Source of the DNA: Burkholderiales bacterium
GTDB taxonomy: Bacteria; Pseudomonadota; Gammaproteobacteria; Burkholderiales; Burkholderiaceae_C
Assembly (NCBI GenBank): GCA_025358485.1
Contig: JANYJJ010000140.1
Span: forward strand, 22,046 to 86,045
Reading direction: 5' to 3'
DNA length: 64,000 bases
Part shown: positions 36,948 to 46,824 of the stretch, piece by piece
How positions within the stretch are numbered: the stretch's first letter is position 1
How the letters are laid out: every line of letters starts with the position of its first letter
Translations under genes and position numbers: made by a program
Notes under the pieces: generated by a model
Database searches by the model: none
What the model was told of the DNA's origin: nothing
What the model saw: only the letters and a program-made list of their open reading frames with translations

Positions 36948-37628
36948 CTACTTGGCGATGAAACGCAGAATCATCTCGACGATGCTTTCGCGGCGGGCGG
37001 CAATGTTGTCTGCAGAGTCAAGCGCGCGCTTGAAGATGAGAGAAAAAGTGTGCTGGTTCGACACATTGAAAAAGCACAAGGCACTGATCGACATGTGCAG
37101 GTCGACGGGGTCCACGCTGCTGCGAAAAACACCCGCTTTCACGCCGCGTTGGTAGACCGAAGTGACTGCATCGATGGCGGGCACATTGAGTTGTCGGATG
37201 CTCTTGGACTGCGCCAAAAACTCGCCCTTGTGCATGTTCTCGTTCATCACCAAGCGGATGAAATCGGGGCTGGCGAGTTGGTAGTCGAAGGTGAAGCCCA
37301 CCAACACACGCATCGCCACCTCGGGCTCCAAGCCGTCGAGTTGCAAACCGCTTTCGATGCCGCGGATGCGGCCATACGCTTCTTCGAGCACGCGAACGTA
37401 CAGCCCTTCTTTGCTGCCGAAATAGTAATAAATCATGCGCTTGCTGGTGCGCGTGAGGGCCGCTATTTCGTCGATGCGGGCACCTGCCAAACCTTTGCTG
37501 GCGAACTCTTGTGTGGCCACCTCGATGATGTTGAGTGCGGTGGCTTCAGGATCGTTGGTGCGTGTGGTGGAGGCACCGCGCTTGGGCTTGGCGGAGGAGG
37601 CCGATGCCGTTGGAGCTGACTGGGTCAT
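36948..37628 (-). CDS. TetR/AcrR family transcriptional regulator
   Basis: ALNIIEVATQEFASKGLAGARIDEIAALTRTSKRMIYYYFGSKEGLYVRVLEEAY: TetR HTH. ORF extends to 37865. Confidence 0.9.
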   Translation of the reverse strand: MTQSAPTASASSAKPKRGASTTRTNDPEATALNIIEVATQEFASKGLAGARIDEIAALTRTSKRMIYYYFGSKEGLYVRVLEEAYGRIRGIESGLQLDGLEPEVAMRVLVGFTFDYQLASPDFIRLVMNENMHKGEFLAQSKSIRQLNVPAIDAVTSVYQRGVKAGVFRSSVDPVDLHMSISALCFFNVSNQHTFSLIFKRALDSADNIAARRESIVEMILRFIAK

Positions 37629-37683
37629 GGCAAGAACCGGGTTTGATTTGGTGGATTTGATTGTGAACTGAAGCGCAAGCCCG

Positions 37684-38928
37684 TCAGACCGCAGGCCATC
37701 TCTTTGACCCAAACTGCAAACTGTCACGAAACACGGGCGACTGCACCTCGCCGCTGGCCGCCACAGCTCGGCCGCGCCCTTGGCGTTTGGCCTCGTACAA
37801 GGCTTGGTCTGCGCGCCGCAAGCCGTCGGTGATGGTCTCATTTGGGGCCATCTGCACCACCCCAAAACTCAGGGTCAAACGCACCGCGTGCGGTGCCACT
37901 TGGCGTTGTTCCAGGCGCTCAACAATGCGCGTGGCCACGGCCATCGCTTCGTCGATGGAGGTGGCTGGCAGCAGCACGCCAAACTCGTCGCCACCCAAGC
38001 GCCCGGCCACGTCCAAGCCGCGCAAGGTTTGGCGTGTGCACAAGGCCACTTGGCGCAGGGCTTCGTCACCTGCAGCGTGGCCCAAACGGTCGTTGACTTG
38101 CTTGAAGTGATCAATGTCAAACATCAGCAGGGCGTTGCGCGTGACGCTGGTTTCGCCGAGCGCGCGTTCGGCGCGTTCGTGAAAGTGGCGGCGGTTGGGC
38201 ACGCCCGTCAGGATGTCGGTGTCGGCCAAAAACTTCAGGCGCCGTTGGCTGATGCGCACATTGCGTTCGGTGCGCTCAAAGGTCAGCAGCAAGCCCAAAT
38301 AAACCAGCGTCACCGCCCCCGTGCCAGTGAGCAAGCCTTGCGCCCACAAGGCCACCGCCTGGTTGCTAGCCGCCGCAGAAAGCACGGCCGCGCGCAAACC
38401 TTGCGCCACGGTGACAGCTGCCGCCATGAAGATGAACACTTTCAGCGCTGAGCTGCGGCGCACTTCCGGCAGCATCAAGGCGTTGACGGCCGCATAAGCG
38501 TGCAGCACGGCGCTTGCTGCGCTGAACGCCACGACTTCGGTGTCCGGGTGCGGTGCCATGGCCCGCACCAGTGCCCACGTGCCAAAGGCAGCTGCCAGCA
38601 AGCACGCGTCGACAACCACCGGCACGCGCCACTGGCGCCGAGCGTAAAAATGGCGCAAGCCCGACAACACGACAATGGGCCATTGCAATTCCAGCGCGTG
38701 GGCCAGCGGTGAAATCACCGGCCAGTTCGGCTCAAACGTCTGCAAAAACAGGCCCAAACACAACAGCCACTGGGCACTGACCCACCACCAAAAACCGCGA
38801 TACACACGCTGCGTGGTGCCAAACAAGGTCAGCAACGCCGCTGCCATCACTGCGACGGCGGTGATGAGGCTGAGCAGGTGGGCGGTGAGGGTGGGCACGT
38901 GTGACTGGGCGGTTGGCTCGCAGCCCAC
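37684..38928 (-). CDS. Membrane GGDEF diguanylate cyclase
   Basis: N-terminal TM region; FLADTDILTGVPNRRHFHERAERALGE...VAGRLGGDEFGVLLPATS. Confidence 0.92.
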   Translation of the reverse strand: MGCEPTAQSHVPTLTAHLLSLITAVAVMAAALLTLFGTTQRVYRGFWWWVSAQWLLCLGLFLQTFEPNWPVISPLAHALELQWPIVVLSGLRHFYARRQWRVPVVVDACLLAAAFGTWALVRAMAPHPDTEVVAFSAASAVLHAYAAVNALMLPEVRRSSALKVFIFMAAAVTVAQGLRAAVLSAAASNQAVALWAQGLLTGTGAVTLVYLGLLLTFERTERNVRISQRRLKFLADTDILTGVPNRRHFHERAERALGETSVTRNALLMFDIDHFKQVNDRLGHAAGDEALRQVALCTRQTLRGLDVAGRLGGDEFGVLLPATSIDEAMAVATRIVERLEQRQVAPHAVRLTLSFGVVQMAPNETITDGLRRADQALYEAKRQGRGRAVAASGEVQSPVFRDSLQFGSKRWPAV

Positions 38929-39074
38929 GAGTCTGGTGTTCGCGCGGCATGGAATCCATCCTTACTTTTGGGGTGTTCCTTGAGCCGAATTTGGTGCTAG
39001 CTCACTGAACCAGTGATCGCGCCGTCATCTGCCAGCGATACCATCGCGGCCGGATCAACTCAGGAGCAGGCGTC

Positions 39075-39893
39075 ATGGCGATGGACGTGGTGGATTTCGA
39101 AATCAAGGGTTCAGAAATGCAGTTCGTCGAGGTCGAGCTCGACCCCGGCGAGGCGGCGGTGGGTGAAGCCGGCAGCATGATGTACATGGATGCTGGCATC
39201 GGCATGGACACGGTGTTCGGCGACGGCTCTGCCAGCCAGGGCGGTTTTCTGGGCAAGCTGATGGGCGCTGGCAAGCGGCTGGTCACGGGCGAGTCCTTGT
39301 TCACCACGGTCTACAGCAATCAAGCCAACACCAAGCTCAAAGTGGCGTTTGCCGCACCCTATCCCGGCAAAATTTTGCCGATGGATTTGCGCCAATTGGG
39401 CGGCACGTTGATTTGCCAAAAGGACGCGTTTTTGTGCGCCGCCAAAGGTGTGTCGCTGGGCATCTTCTTTCAGCAAAAAATGTCGGTAGGCTTTTTTGGT
39501 GGCGAAGGCTTTGTGATGCAAAAGCTGGAGGGCGACGGCCTGGCCTTTGTGCACGCTGGGGGTACGGTGCTCAAGCGCGAGTTGCGGCCGGGTCAAACAT
39601 TGCTGATCGACACCGGCTGCATCGTGGCATTCACGCCGTCTGTGCAGTTCGAGATTCAATACGTCGGCAAAGTCAAAACAGCGCTGTTCGGCGGCGAAGG
39701 TTTGTTCTTCGCCAAGGTGACCGGGCCGGGCACGGTGTGGTTGCAAAGCTTGCCGTTCTCGCGCTTGGCTTCGCGCGTGTTTGCGGCGGCACCTCAGCGC
39801 GGCGGATCGCGCGAAGAAGGCGGCCTGCTGGGCGGCTTGGTCGGCGGTGGAGGCTTGCTGGGCGGCGTGCTCGGTGGTGGCGATGACGACTGA
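39075..39893 (+). CDS. AIM24/TIGR00266 family protein with Gly/Leu-rich C-terminus
   Basis: MAMDVVDFEIKGSEMQFVEVELDPGEAAVGEAGSMMYMDAGIGMDTVFGDGS...; tail GGLLGGLVGGGGLLGGVLGGGDDD. Confidence 0.87.
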   Translation: MAMDVVDFEIKGSEMQFVEVELDPGEAAVGEAGSMMYMDAGIGMDTVFGDGSASQGGFLGKLMGAGKRLVTGESLFTTVYSNQANTKLKVAFAAPYPGKILPMDLRQLGGTLICQKDAFLCAAKGVSLGIFFQQKMSVGFFGGEGFVMQKLEGDGLAFVHAGGTVLKRELRPGQTLLIDTGCIVAFTPSVQFEIQYVGKVKTALFGGEGLFFAKVTGPGTVWLQSLPFSRLASRVFAAAPQRGGSREEGGLLGGLVGGGGLLGGVLGGGDDD

Positions 39894-39938
39894 CCCGGCG
39901 AAAAAGCAGTCAAGTTTGCGTCAAGCACCGTGACCGGC

Positions 39939-40865
39939 ATGAAGCTGCTGATCGATTCCTTCTGGCGCGCCGCCGCGTATTGCCTGCATCCGCGCGTGAT
40001 CGCGCTGTCGCTCTTGCCCTTGCTCGTGATGGTGCTGCTGGCTTTGGGGTTGGGTTACTTTTTCTGGGTGCCTGCGGTCGACGCGGTGCGCGGGTTTTTG
40101 GCGTCATATGAAGTCGTCGGCAGCTTCATGGCTTGGCTCGAAAAAATGGGCTTTGCCAGTTTGAAGCTGGTGCTCGCCCCGATGTTGGTGGTGTTTGTCA
40201 TCACGCCGCTCATCGTTGTGTTGGCCTTGATGGCGGTGGCGATATTGATGACGCCGTCGATGTTGAGTTTGGTACGCGACCGGCGTTTTCCTGATTTGGA
40301 ACGCAAGCGAGGCGGTTCAAACTTGGGGTCTGTTTTTCTCAACACTTGGTGCATCGTCGTGGCCATGGTGTTGATGGTGGTGTCGATACCGTTTTGGTTG
40401 ATACCACCGCTGGTGCTCATCTTGCCGCCGCTGATTTGGGGTTGGCTCACCTACAAAGTCATGGTCTACGACGTGCTGTCTGAACACGCCAGCAAAGACG
40501 AGCGGCGTGACCTGATCCGCCAGCACAAAGGCCCGCTGCTGGGCATGGGCGTGATCACCGGCTACCTCGGTGCGGCACCCTCGTTGGTGTGGGCATCGGG
40601 GGCGTTGTTCATCGCCATGGCGCCGGTGTTGGTGCCCCTGGCCATCTGGATCTACACGCTGGTTTTTGCGTTTTCTGCGCTTTGGTTTTCGCACTACGCC
40701 TTGTCGGCTTTGCAGGCCATGCGGGCTGCTCAGGATGCGTCGAAAGCACCGCCACTCACGCCTGCTTTTAATTCTCAGGTAAACAATGTCGAATTGCTGC
40801 CACCGCTTCCATTGCCGGCACCGGGCAGCAATCGCCCGCCCCTGCTGCTGCCTCCTTCGGCCTGA
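39939..40865 (+). CDS. EI24 domain-containing integral membrane protein
   Basis: MKLLIDSFWRAAAYCLHPRVIALSLLPLLVMVLLALGLGYFFW...; ERRDLIRQHKGPLLGMGVITGYLGAAPS. Confidence 0.8.
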   Translation: MKLLIDSFWRAAAYCLHPRVIALSLLPLLVMVLLALGLGYFFWVPAVDAVRGFLASYEVVGSFMAWLEKMGFASLKLVLAPMLVVFVITPLIVVLALMAVAILMTPSMLSLVRDRRFPDLERKRGGSNLGSVFLNTWCIVVAMVLMVVSIPFWLIPPLVLILPPLIWGWLTYKVMVYDVLSEHASKDERRDLIRQHKGPLLGMGVITGYLGAAPSLVWASGALFIAMAPVLVPLAIWIYTLVFAFSALWFSHYALSALQAMRAAQDASKAPPLTPAFNSQVNNVELLPPLPLPAPGSNRPPLLLPPSA

Positions 40866-40889
40866 CACCAACCCTCGCGACCACGCCCC

Positions 40890-41705
40890 ATGAACTTCGG
40901 CCTCATCATCATTGGCGACGAAATTTTGTCGGGCAAACGGCAAGACAAGCACCTGCCCAAAGTGATTGAACTGTTGGCCGAGCGCGGCTTGTCTTTGAGC
41001 TGGGTGCGCTATGTGGGGGATGAGCCCGACCGCATCACTGCCGACTTGAAGCACGCGTTCGAGACCGGCGACGTGGTGTTCTCCTGTGGCGGCATCGGTG
41101 CCACACCCGACGACCACACCCGCCAATGCGCCGCCCGCGCCTTGGGTGTGGATTTGGCCTTGCACCAGCAAGCGCGCGACTTGATTTTTGAGCGCATGCG
41201 CGAAACCGCCGCCGAGCAAGGCAAGCCCTATGAGCCCGACCGCGCGGACAACCAACACCGCCTGAACATGGCCGTGTTTCCGCTCGGCGCGAACATCATT
41301 CCCAACCCGTTCAACAAGATCGCCGGATTTTCTTTGCCTTCCAATCAGGCGGGCGAGGGCGGCGTTTATTTTGTGCCTGGTTTTCCGGTGATGGCGTGGC
41401 CCATGGTGGCCTGGGTGCTGGACCATCGCTATGCACATTTGAAGCGCGCACTCACCAGCTCCGAAAAATCTGTCATCGTTTTCGGTGCCATGGAAGCCAC
41501 TTTGACCCCGCTGATGGAAGCCATCGAAGCCAATTTCAGCGGCGTCAAAGTCTTCAGCCTGCCCAGCGTGGACCACCCACAGTGGGGCAAACACATCGAG
41601 TTGGGCGTCAAAGGCCACACCGAGCTGCTGGCCGACGCCTACAGCGCCCTGCTGCACGGTCTGCGCGAACACGGTGCAGAGCTTGGCCCTGAATTGGTGC
41701 GCTGA
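40890..41705 (+). CDS. Competence/damage-inducible CinA-N / molybdopterin-binding domain protein
   Basis: MNFGLIIIGDEILSGKRQDKHLPKVIELLAERGLSLSWVRYVGDEPDRI...VVFSCGGIGATPDDHTRQCAARALG. Confidence 0.88.
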   Translation: MNFGLIIIGDEILSGKRQDKHLPKVIELLAERGLSLSWVRYVGDEPDRITADLKHAFETGDVVFSCGGIGATPDDHTRQCAARALGVDLALHQQARDLIFERMRETAAEQGKPYEPDRADNQHRLNMAVFPLGANIIPNPFNKIAGFSLPSNQAGEGGVYFVPGFPVMAWPMVAWVLDHRYAHLKRALTSSEKSVIVFGAMEATLTPLMEAIEANFSGVKVFSLPSVDHPQWGKHIELGVKGHTELLADAYSALLHGLREHGAELGPELVR

Positions 41706-41739
41706 CCATCGGCCAGCCAGCGTCTTTCAAGCAAAAATA

Positions 41740-41756
41740 TGCACCTTATAGGTGCA
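41740..41756. promoter_or_regulatory. NtrC binding site upstream of glnA
   Basis: TGCACC-TTATA-GGTGCA: perfect inverted repeat with N5 spacer, matching the established NtrC consensus TGCACC-N5-GGTGCA. Confidence 0.85.
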
Positions 41757-41802
41757 TTTTAATTGCAACTCGGCTCCGTTTTGCGCCAACGTTGGCAGCT
41801 GC

Positions 41803-41818
41803 GGGCACAGTTTCTGCT
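41803..41818 (+). promoter_or_regulatory. Candidate sigma54 (-24/-12) promoter of glnA
   Basis: GGGCACAGTTTCTGCT: -24 GG and -12 GC separated by exactly 10 bp; about 110 bp before the glnA ATG and downstream of the NtrC palindrome. Confidence 0.65.
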
Positions 41819-41928
41819 ATCTTTGACGTCGTGTTTCTGAGGCAGTTAGTAAGTTTTTTCAGGCAGCAAAGTGCTGCTTGTCCACAAAAACATCCCCCCC
41901 ACCCCCACGCGTTCCTTAGGAGATATTG

Positions 41929-43344
41929 ATGGCCAAGACCGTCGCCGACGTCATGAAGATGGTGAAAGAAAACGAAATCAAGTTTGTTGATTTCCGTTTC
42001 ACGGACACCCGCGGCAAAGAGCAGCACGTATCCGTTCCCGTTTCCCATTTCGGTGAAGACAAGTTCACTTCGGGCCACGCCTTCGACGGCTCGTCCATTG
42101 CCGGCTGGAAGGGCATCGAAGCTTCGGACATGCAACTCATGCCCGATCCGAACACCGCCAACATCGACCCGTTTTTTGAAGAGCCCACGCTCATCCTGAC
42201 CTGTGACGTGGTCGAGCCCGGTGACGGCAAGCCCTACGAGCGTGACCCCCGTTCGCTGGCCAAGCGCGCCGAGGCCTACATGAAAGCGTCGGGCTTCGGT
42301 GACACCGCATTCTTCGGCCCCGAGCCTGAGTTTTTCGTTTTCGACAGCGTGCGCTGGGGCAACGACATGTCGGGTTGCTTCTCGAAAATCGAGTCCGAAG
42401 AAGGCGCCTGGAACACTGGCAAGGAATACGAGCACGGCAATTCGGGCTACCGCCCGACGGTGAAGGGCGGCTATTTCCCAACGCCTCCAGTCGATTCGAT
42501 GCAAGACATGCGCTCAGAAATGTGCCTGGTGCTTGAATCGCTCGGCATCCCGTGCGAAGTGCATCACCACGAAGTGGCCAACGCCGGTCGAATGGAAATC
42601 GGCACCCGTTTCAGCACGCTGTTGCAGCGCGCCGACTGGGTTCAGTTGCAAAAGTACGTGATCCAAAACGTGGCGCACAGCTACGGCAAAACTGCCACTT
42701 TCATGCCCAAGCCCATCGTGGGCGACAACGGCAGCGGCATGCACGTGCACCAGTCGGTTTGGAAAAATGGCGTGAACCTGTTTGCCGGTGACGGCTATGC
42801 GGGTTTGAGTGATTTCGCCCTGTACTACATCGGCGGCATCATCAAACACGCGCGTGCGCTGAACGCCATCACCAACCCTGGCACCAATTCGTACAAGCGT
42901 TTGGTTCCTGGTTTTGAGGCACCGGTGAAATTGGCTTACTCGGCCAAAAACCGCTCGGCGTCGATTCGCATTCCTTTCGTGGCCAACCCCAAAGGGCGCC
43001 GCGTGGAAGCGCGCTTCCCGGATCCACTGATGAACCCGTACTTGGGCTTCTCAGCCATGTTGATGGCTGGTTTGGACGGCGTGGAAAACAAAATCCACCC
43101 GGGCGAAGCCGCCAGCAAAGACCTGTATCACCTGCCGCCAGAAGAAGACAAACTGATCCCCACGGTTTGCCACAGCTTGGATCAAGCGCTGGAATACCTC
43201 GACAAAGACCGCGCGTTTTTGACCAAAGGCGGCGTGTTCACCGATGCCTACATCGACGCTTACATCGACCTCAAGATGCAAGACGTGACGCGCTTCCGAA
43301 TGGCCACTCACCCTGTCGAATTCGACATGTACTACACCTTGTGA
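41929..43344 (+). CDS. glnA: Glutamine synthetase type I
   Basis: [37 protein letters not shown]...; [43 protein letters not shown]. Confidence 0.97.
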   Translation: MAKTVADVMKMVKENEIKFVDFRFTDTRGKEQHVSVPVSHFGEDKFTSGHAFDGSSIAGWKGIEASDMQLMPDPNTANIDPFFEEPTLILTCDVVEPGDGKPYERDPRSLAKRAEAYMKASGFGDTAFFGPEPEFFVFDSVRWGNDMSGCFSKIESEEGAWNTGKEYEHGNSGYRPTVKGGYFPTPPVDSMQDMRSEMCLVLESLGIPCEVHHHEVANAGRMEIGTRFSTLLQRADWVQLQKYVIQNVAHSYGKTATFMPKPIVGDNGSGMHVHQSVWKNGVNLFAGDGYAGLSDFALYYIGGIIKHARALNAITNPGTNSYKRLVPGFEAPVKLAYSAKNRSASIRIPFVANPKGRRVEARFPDPLMNPYLGFSAMLMAGLDGVENKIHPGEAASKDLYHLPPEEDKLIPTVCHSLDQALEYLDKDRAFLTKGGVFTDAYIDAYIDLKMQDVTRFRMATHPVEFDMYYTL

Positions 43345-43390
43345 TTCAAGCTTTGTAGATCGCAAGCTAAGGCTTTCGATACCCAAAAAA

Positions 43391-43415
43391 GGGACGGCTT
43401 GGCCGTCCCTTTTTC
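43391..43415. terminator. Rho-independent terminator after glnA (A-tract on the other side too)
   Basis: AAAAAA GGGACGGC TTG GCCGTCCC TTTTT: 8-bp GC stem, 3-nt loop, T-run. Confidence 0.9.
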
Positions 43416-43473
43416 ATGGCACTGCCCTTTCGCGCTTGGGGGACAATTGGACGTTGCGTTTTCAGGTTGCGGC

Positions 43474-44004
43474 ATGAGTGCTTTGATGACAAAAGTATTG
43501 ACGGTTTTGAGCGTGGTGCTTTCCACGGCGGCTTGGGCTCAAGCTGCGCCTGCGCCGGTCTACCGTTGCCCCGGCAACCCCGTTCTCTACACCGATGCTT
43601 TGTCAGCCAACGAGGCCAAAGACAAAGGCTGCCGCACGCTGGAAGGCTCGCCCATCACGGTGATTCAGGGCCCTGCACCCAAAGCGAAAGTGGTGAACGC
43701 TGCTGTGGGTGGGCCCGCGTCGGGCGGGGCGGCAGCTCGGCCTGCCGAAGCTCGGGTAGACCCTGCCGACCAGAAAGCCCGCGACACCGATTCCAAACGC
43801 ATCTTGGCCGCCGAGTTGCGCAAGGAAGAAGAGCGCCTGGGCGCGCTGCAAAAAGAATTCAACGCTGGTGAACCCGAGCGCCGCGGCGACGAGCGCAATT
43901 ACCAAAAATACACCGAACGCGTGGCGGAATTGAAAGCCAGCATCGCGCGCAAAGAGGGCGACATCGTCTCCATCAAGCGCGAGATCGCCAAACTGCCGCA
44001 GTGA
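43474..44004 (+). CDS. DUF4124-like domain-containing periplasmic protein
   Basis: MSALMTKVLTVLSVVLSTAAWAQAAPAPVYRCPGNPVLYTDALSANEAKDKGCRTLEG; 5 bp before ntrB. Confidence 0.75.
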   Translation: MSALMTKVLTVLSVVLSTAAWAQAAPAPVYRCPGNPVLYTDALSANEAKDKGCRTLEGSPITVIQGPAPKAKVVNAAVGGPASGGAAARPAEARVDPADQKARDTDSKRILAAELRKEEERLGALQKEFNAGEPERRGDERNYQKYTERVAELKASIARKEGDIVSIKREIAKLPQ

Positions 44005-44008
44005 AGCC

Positions 44009-45097
44009 GTGGCGTTGACTGCGTCATCAACGAAGGCCGCTTCACCCTACGCCGCCTTCGATCATCTGGCCACCATGGCGGCCGTTATTTCGGCGGACGG
44101 CCGCTTCGTGTTTGCCAACGCCGCGTTTGAGAACGTGCTGGGTTTGTCACGCAGCAGCGTCTTGCGCGGCACCCTCTTCGATTGGTTCGTCGATTCGCAG
44201 CGTCTGCGCGACACCGTGGCCGCCGTGCTGCGCAATGACTTCGCGCTGAGCCGCTTGGAGGCGCAACTTCGCCGTCCGTCAGCGCTGCACGGCGAGCCCA
44301 TCCCCGTGCACGTCATCGTCAGTCAGATTGAAATGGGCGAAGGTGTCGTCGTCGAGCTGATTGAGATCGAACAACAAGCCCGCCAAGAGCGCGAAGAGCG
44401 CGCCTTGGGTCAAGCGCAAGCCAACAAAGAGCTCATACGCAACCTCGCGCACGAGATCAAAAATCCGCTCGGCGGCATCCGCGGCGCCGCGCAGTTGCTG
44501 GAAATGGAGCTCGACTCGCGCGCCCTCACCGAATACACCCAAGTCATCATCCAGGAAGCCGATCGCTTGCAAGCGCTGGTCGACAGGCTGCTGGCGCCGC
44601 ACCGCAAACCGCATGTGGTCAGCGATGTGAGCATCCACGAAGTGTGTGAACGCGTGCGGGCGCTGATACAAGCCGAGTTTCCGCACGGCTTGTCGGTTCA
44701 GCGCGACTACGACATCTCCATTCCCGACCTTCGGGGCGACCGCGAGCAGCTCATACAGGCTGTTCTCAACATTGCGCACAATGCAGCGCAAGCTTTGGTG
44801 GAGCGCATCACCGCCAACGACGCAGTGATACGTTTGCGCACACGCATTGCGCGCCAAGTCACCTTGGGCAAGCAGCGCTACCGACTGGCACTGGAATTGC
44901 ATATTGAGGACAACGGCCCGGGTGTTGCCGAGTCAATCCGCGAACGCATCTTCTTTCCCTTGGTCTCGGGACGCGAAGGCGGCACAGGGCTGGGTTTGAC
45001 CCTGGCACAAACCTTTGTCCAGCAGCATCAGGGAACCATTGAATGCGAAAGCGAACCGGGCAAAACCCTTTTCAAAATCTTGATCCCTTTGCCTTAG
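44009..45097 (+). CDS. ntrB: Nitrogen regulation sensor histidine kinase NtrB (GlnL)
   Basis: PAS domain; H-box NLAHEIKNPLGGIRGAAQLLEMEL; HATPase DNGPGVAESIRERIFFPLVSGREGGTGLGLTLAQ; GTG start. Confidence 0.95.
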   Translation: MALTASSTKAASPYAAFDHLATMAAVISADGRFVFANAAFENVLGLSRSSVLRGTLFDWFVDSQRLRDTVAAVLRNDFALSRLEAQLRRPSALHGEPIPVHVIVSQIEMGEGVVVELIEIEQQARQEREERALGQAQANKELIRNLAHEIKNPLGGIRGAAQLLEMELDSRALTEYTQVIIQEADRLQALVDRLLAPHRKPHVVSDVSIHEVCERVRALIQAEFPHGLSVQRDYDISIPDLRGDREQLIQAVLNIAHNAAQALVERITANDAVIRLRTRIARQVTLGKQRYRLALELHIEDNGPGVAESIRERIFFPLVSGREGGTGLGLTLAQTFVQQHQGTIECESEPGKTLFKILIPLP

Positions 45098-45152
45098 TTT
45101 TTGCTCGCAGCCACAAGCTCTGCGCGAAGACGTTTCCAAAAGAAAGCCGCGC

Positions 45153-46799
45153 ATGAAACCCATTTGGATCGTTGACGACGACCAGTCCATCCGCTTCGTT
45201 TTAGAAAAAGCACTGGCCCGCGAAGACCTGGCTGTGCGCAGCTTCACCAACCCGCGCGACGTGCTGTTGGCACTGGCCGACGGCGCGCCCCAAGTGCTGG
45301 TGTCAGACATCCGCATGCCGGGCGGTTCGGGCATCGATTTGCTGATCAAGGTGAAGGAGAAGTTCCCTGCCTTGCCAGTCATCATCATGACCGCCTACTC
45401 CGACCTGGACAGCGCCGTCAGCGCCTTCCAAGGTGGCGCTTTCGAGTACCTGCCCAAACCTTTCGACGTGCCCAAAGCGGTTGAGCTGATCCGCCGCGCG
45501 TTGGAAGAAAGTTTGCGTGAAGATGTGGCCGATGAACGCGCCGCCGAGGTGCCTGAAATGCTGGGGCAAGCCGCCGCCATGCAAGACGTATTTCGCGCCA
45601 TAGGACGCTTGAGCCAAAGCATCGTCACGGTGCTGATCACCGGCGAATCGGGCTCGGGCAAAGAGCTGGTGGCCAGCGCGCTGCACAAACACAGCCCTCG
45701 CGCCACCGGCCCGTTTGTGGCCATCAACACGGCAGCCATACCCAAAGATTTGTTGGAAAGCGAACTCTTCGGCCATGAGCGTGGTGCATTCACAGGCGCG
45801 CAAACCACACGTCGCGGACGCTTCGAGCAAGCCGACGGCGGCACCCTGTTTTTGGACGAAATTGGCGATATGCCGTTTGATTTGCAAACTCGCTTGCTGC
45901 GTGTGTTGAGCGACGGCCAGTTCTACCGCGTGGGTGGTCACAGCCCCATGCGCGCCAACGTGCGCGTCATCGCCGCCACGCATCAAAATTTAGAAGACCG
46001 CGTCAAGCAAGGCGTGTTTCGCGAAGACCTGTTTCACCGCCTGAACGTCATCCGGCTGCGCCTGCCCGCGCTGCGCGAACGCCGCGAAGACGTGCCTGCG
46101 CTGACGCGCTTGTTCCTGCAAAAAAGCGCCAAAGATCTGGGCGTGGAAGCCAAGCGCATCACCGATGCCGCACTCAGCCGTTTGATGAATTTTGAGTTCC
46201 CCGGCAACGTGCGTCAGTTGGAAAACATCTGCCACTGGCTGACGGTGATGGCACCTGCCCAGTCGGTCGAGCCGAAAGACCTGCCGCCCGAATTGCAGAC
46301 CAGCGTGTCGCAGCAGCGCACACCCGCCTTGGTTCAAGACGTTGCCGTTCCTGCAACTTCACAGCGCCCAACAGGTGAGGTGGCTCACGCCAGCGACATC
46401 GCAAGCTCTGCTGCTGCGCCAGTGGCTCATCAAGTGAGCGAGTCGCTTGGCACCGCAGCGCCAGGAGCTGCAGCGCTAGACGCCGCGGCAAATTCAGCCA
46501 AGCCGACACCGACGGCATCCGACGCGACTGGTGTGCTCGCTTCCGTGCATGCAGCTCTGCCTCTTGCTGTACCTGTAGCGATCTCGACAGACTGGCTCAC
46601 GCAACTGCAAACAGAAGCCCGCGAACTGCTGCTGGCCGGTGCGCCCGATGTGTGGGACACGCTGACCCGCAAGTTCGAAGCGCAGCTCATTCACAGCGCG
46701 CTCGACATCACCAAAGGCCGCCGCATCGAAGCCGCGCAAAAGCTCGGTATCGGCCGCAACACCATCACGCGCAAGATCCAAGAACTGAATTTGGATTGA
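45153..46799 (+). CDS. ntrC: Nitrogen regulation response regulator NtrC (GlnG)
   Basis: Receiver WIVDDDQSIRFVLEKAL; GESGSGKELVA; sigma54-contact GAFTGA; C-terminal Fis HTH KGRRIEAAQKLGIGRNTITRKIQEL. Confidence 0.96.
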   Translation: MKPIWIVDDDQSIRFVLEKALAREDLAVRSFTNPRDVLLALADGAPQVLVSDIRMPGGSGIDLLIKVKEKFPALPVIIMTAYSDLDSAVSAFQGGAFEYLPKPFDVPKAVELIRRALEESLREDVADERAAEVPEMLGQAAAMQDVFRAIGRLSQSIVTVLITGESGSGKELVASALHKHSPRATGPFVAINTAAIPKDLLESELFGHERGAFTGAQTTRRGRFEQADGGTLFLDEIGDMPFDLQTRLLRVLSDGQFYRVGGHSPMRANVRVIAATHQNLEDRVKQGVFREDLFHRLNVIRLRLPALRERREDVPALTRLFLQKSAKDLGVEAKRITDAALSRLMNFEFPGNVRQLENICHWLTVMAPAQSVEPKDLPPELQTSVSQQRTPALVQDVAVPATSQRPTGEVAHASDIASSAAAPVAHQVSESLGTAAPGAAALDAAANSAKPTPTASDATGVLASVHAALPLAVPVAISTDWLTQLQTEARELLLAGAPDVWDTLTRKFEAQLIHSALDITKGRRIEAAQKLGIGRNTITRKIQELNLD

Positions 46800-46824
46800 A
46801 GTCTGGGCACCTGCGCGTCCGCGA

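Noticed and set aside
43399-43473. N-terminal extension of the DUF4124-like protein
   Set aside because: The extension overlaps the glnA terminator hairpin; the ATG at 43474 directly precedes a signal peptide.
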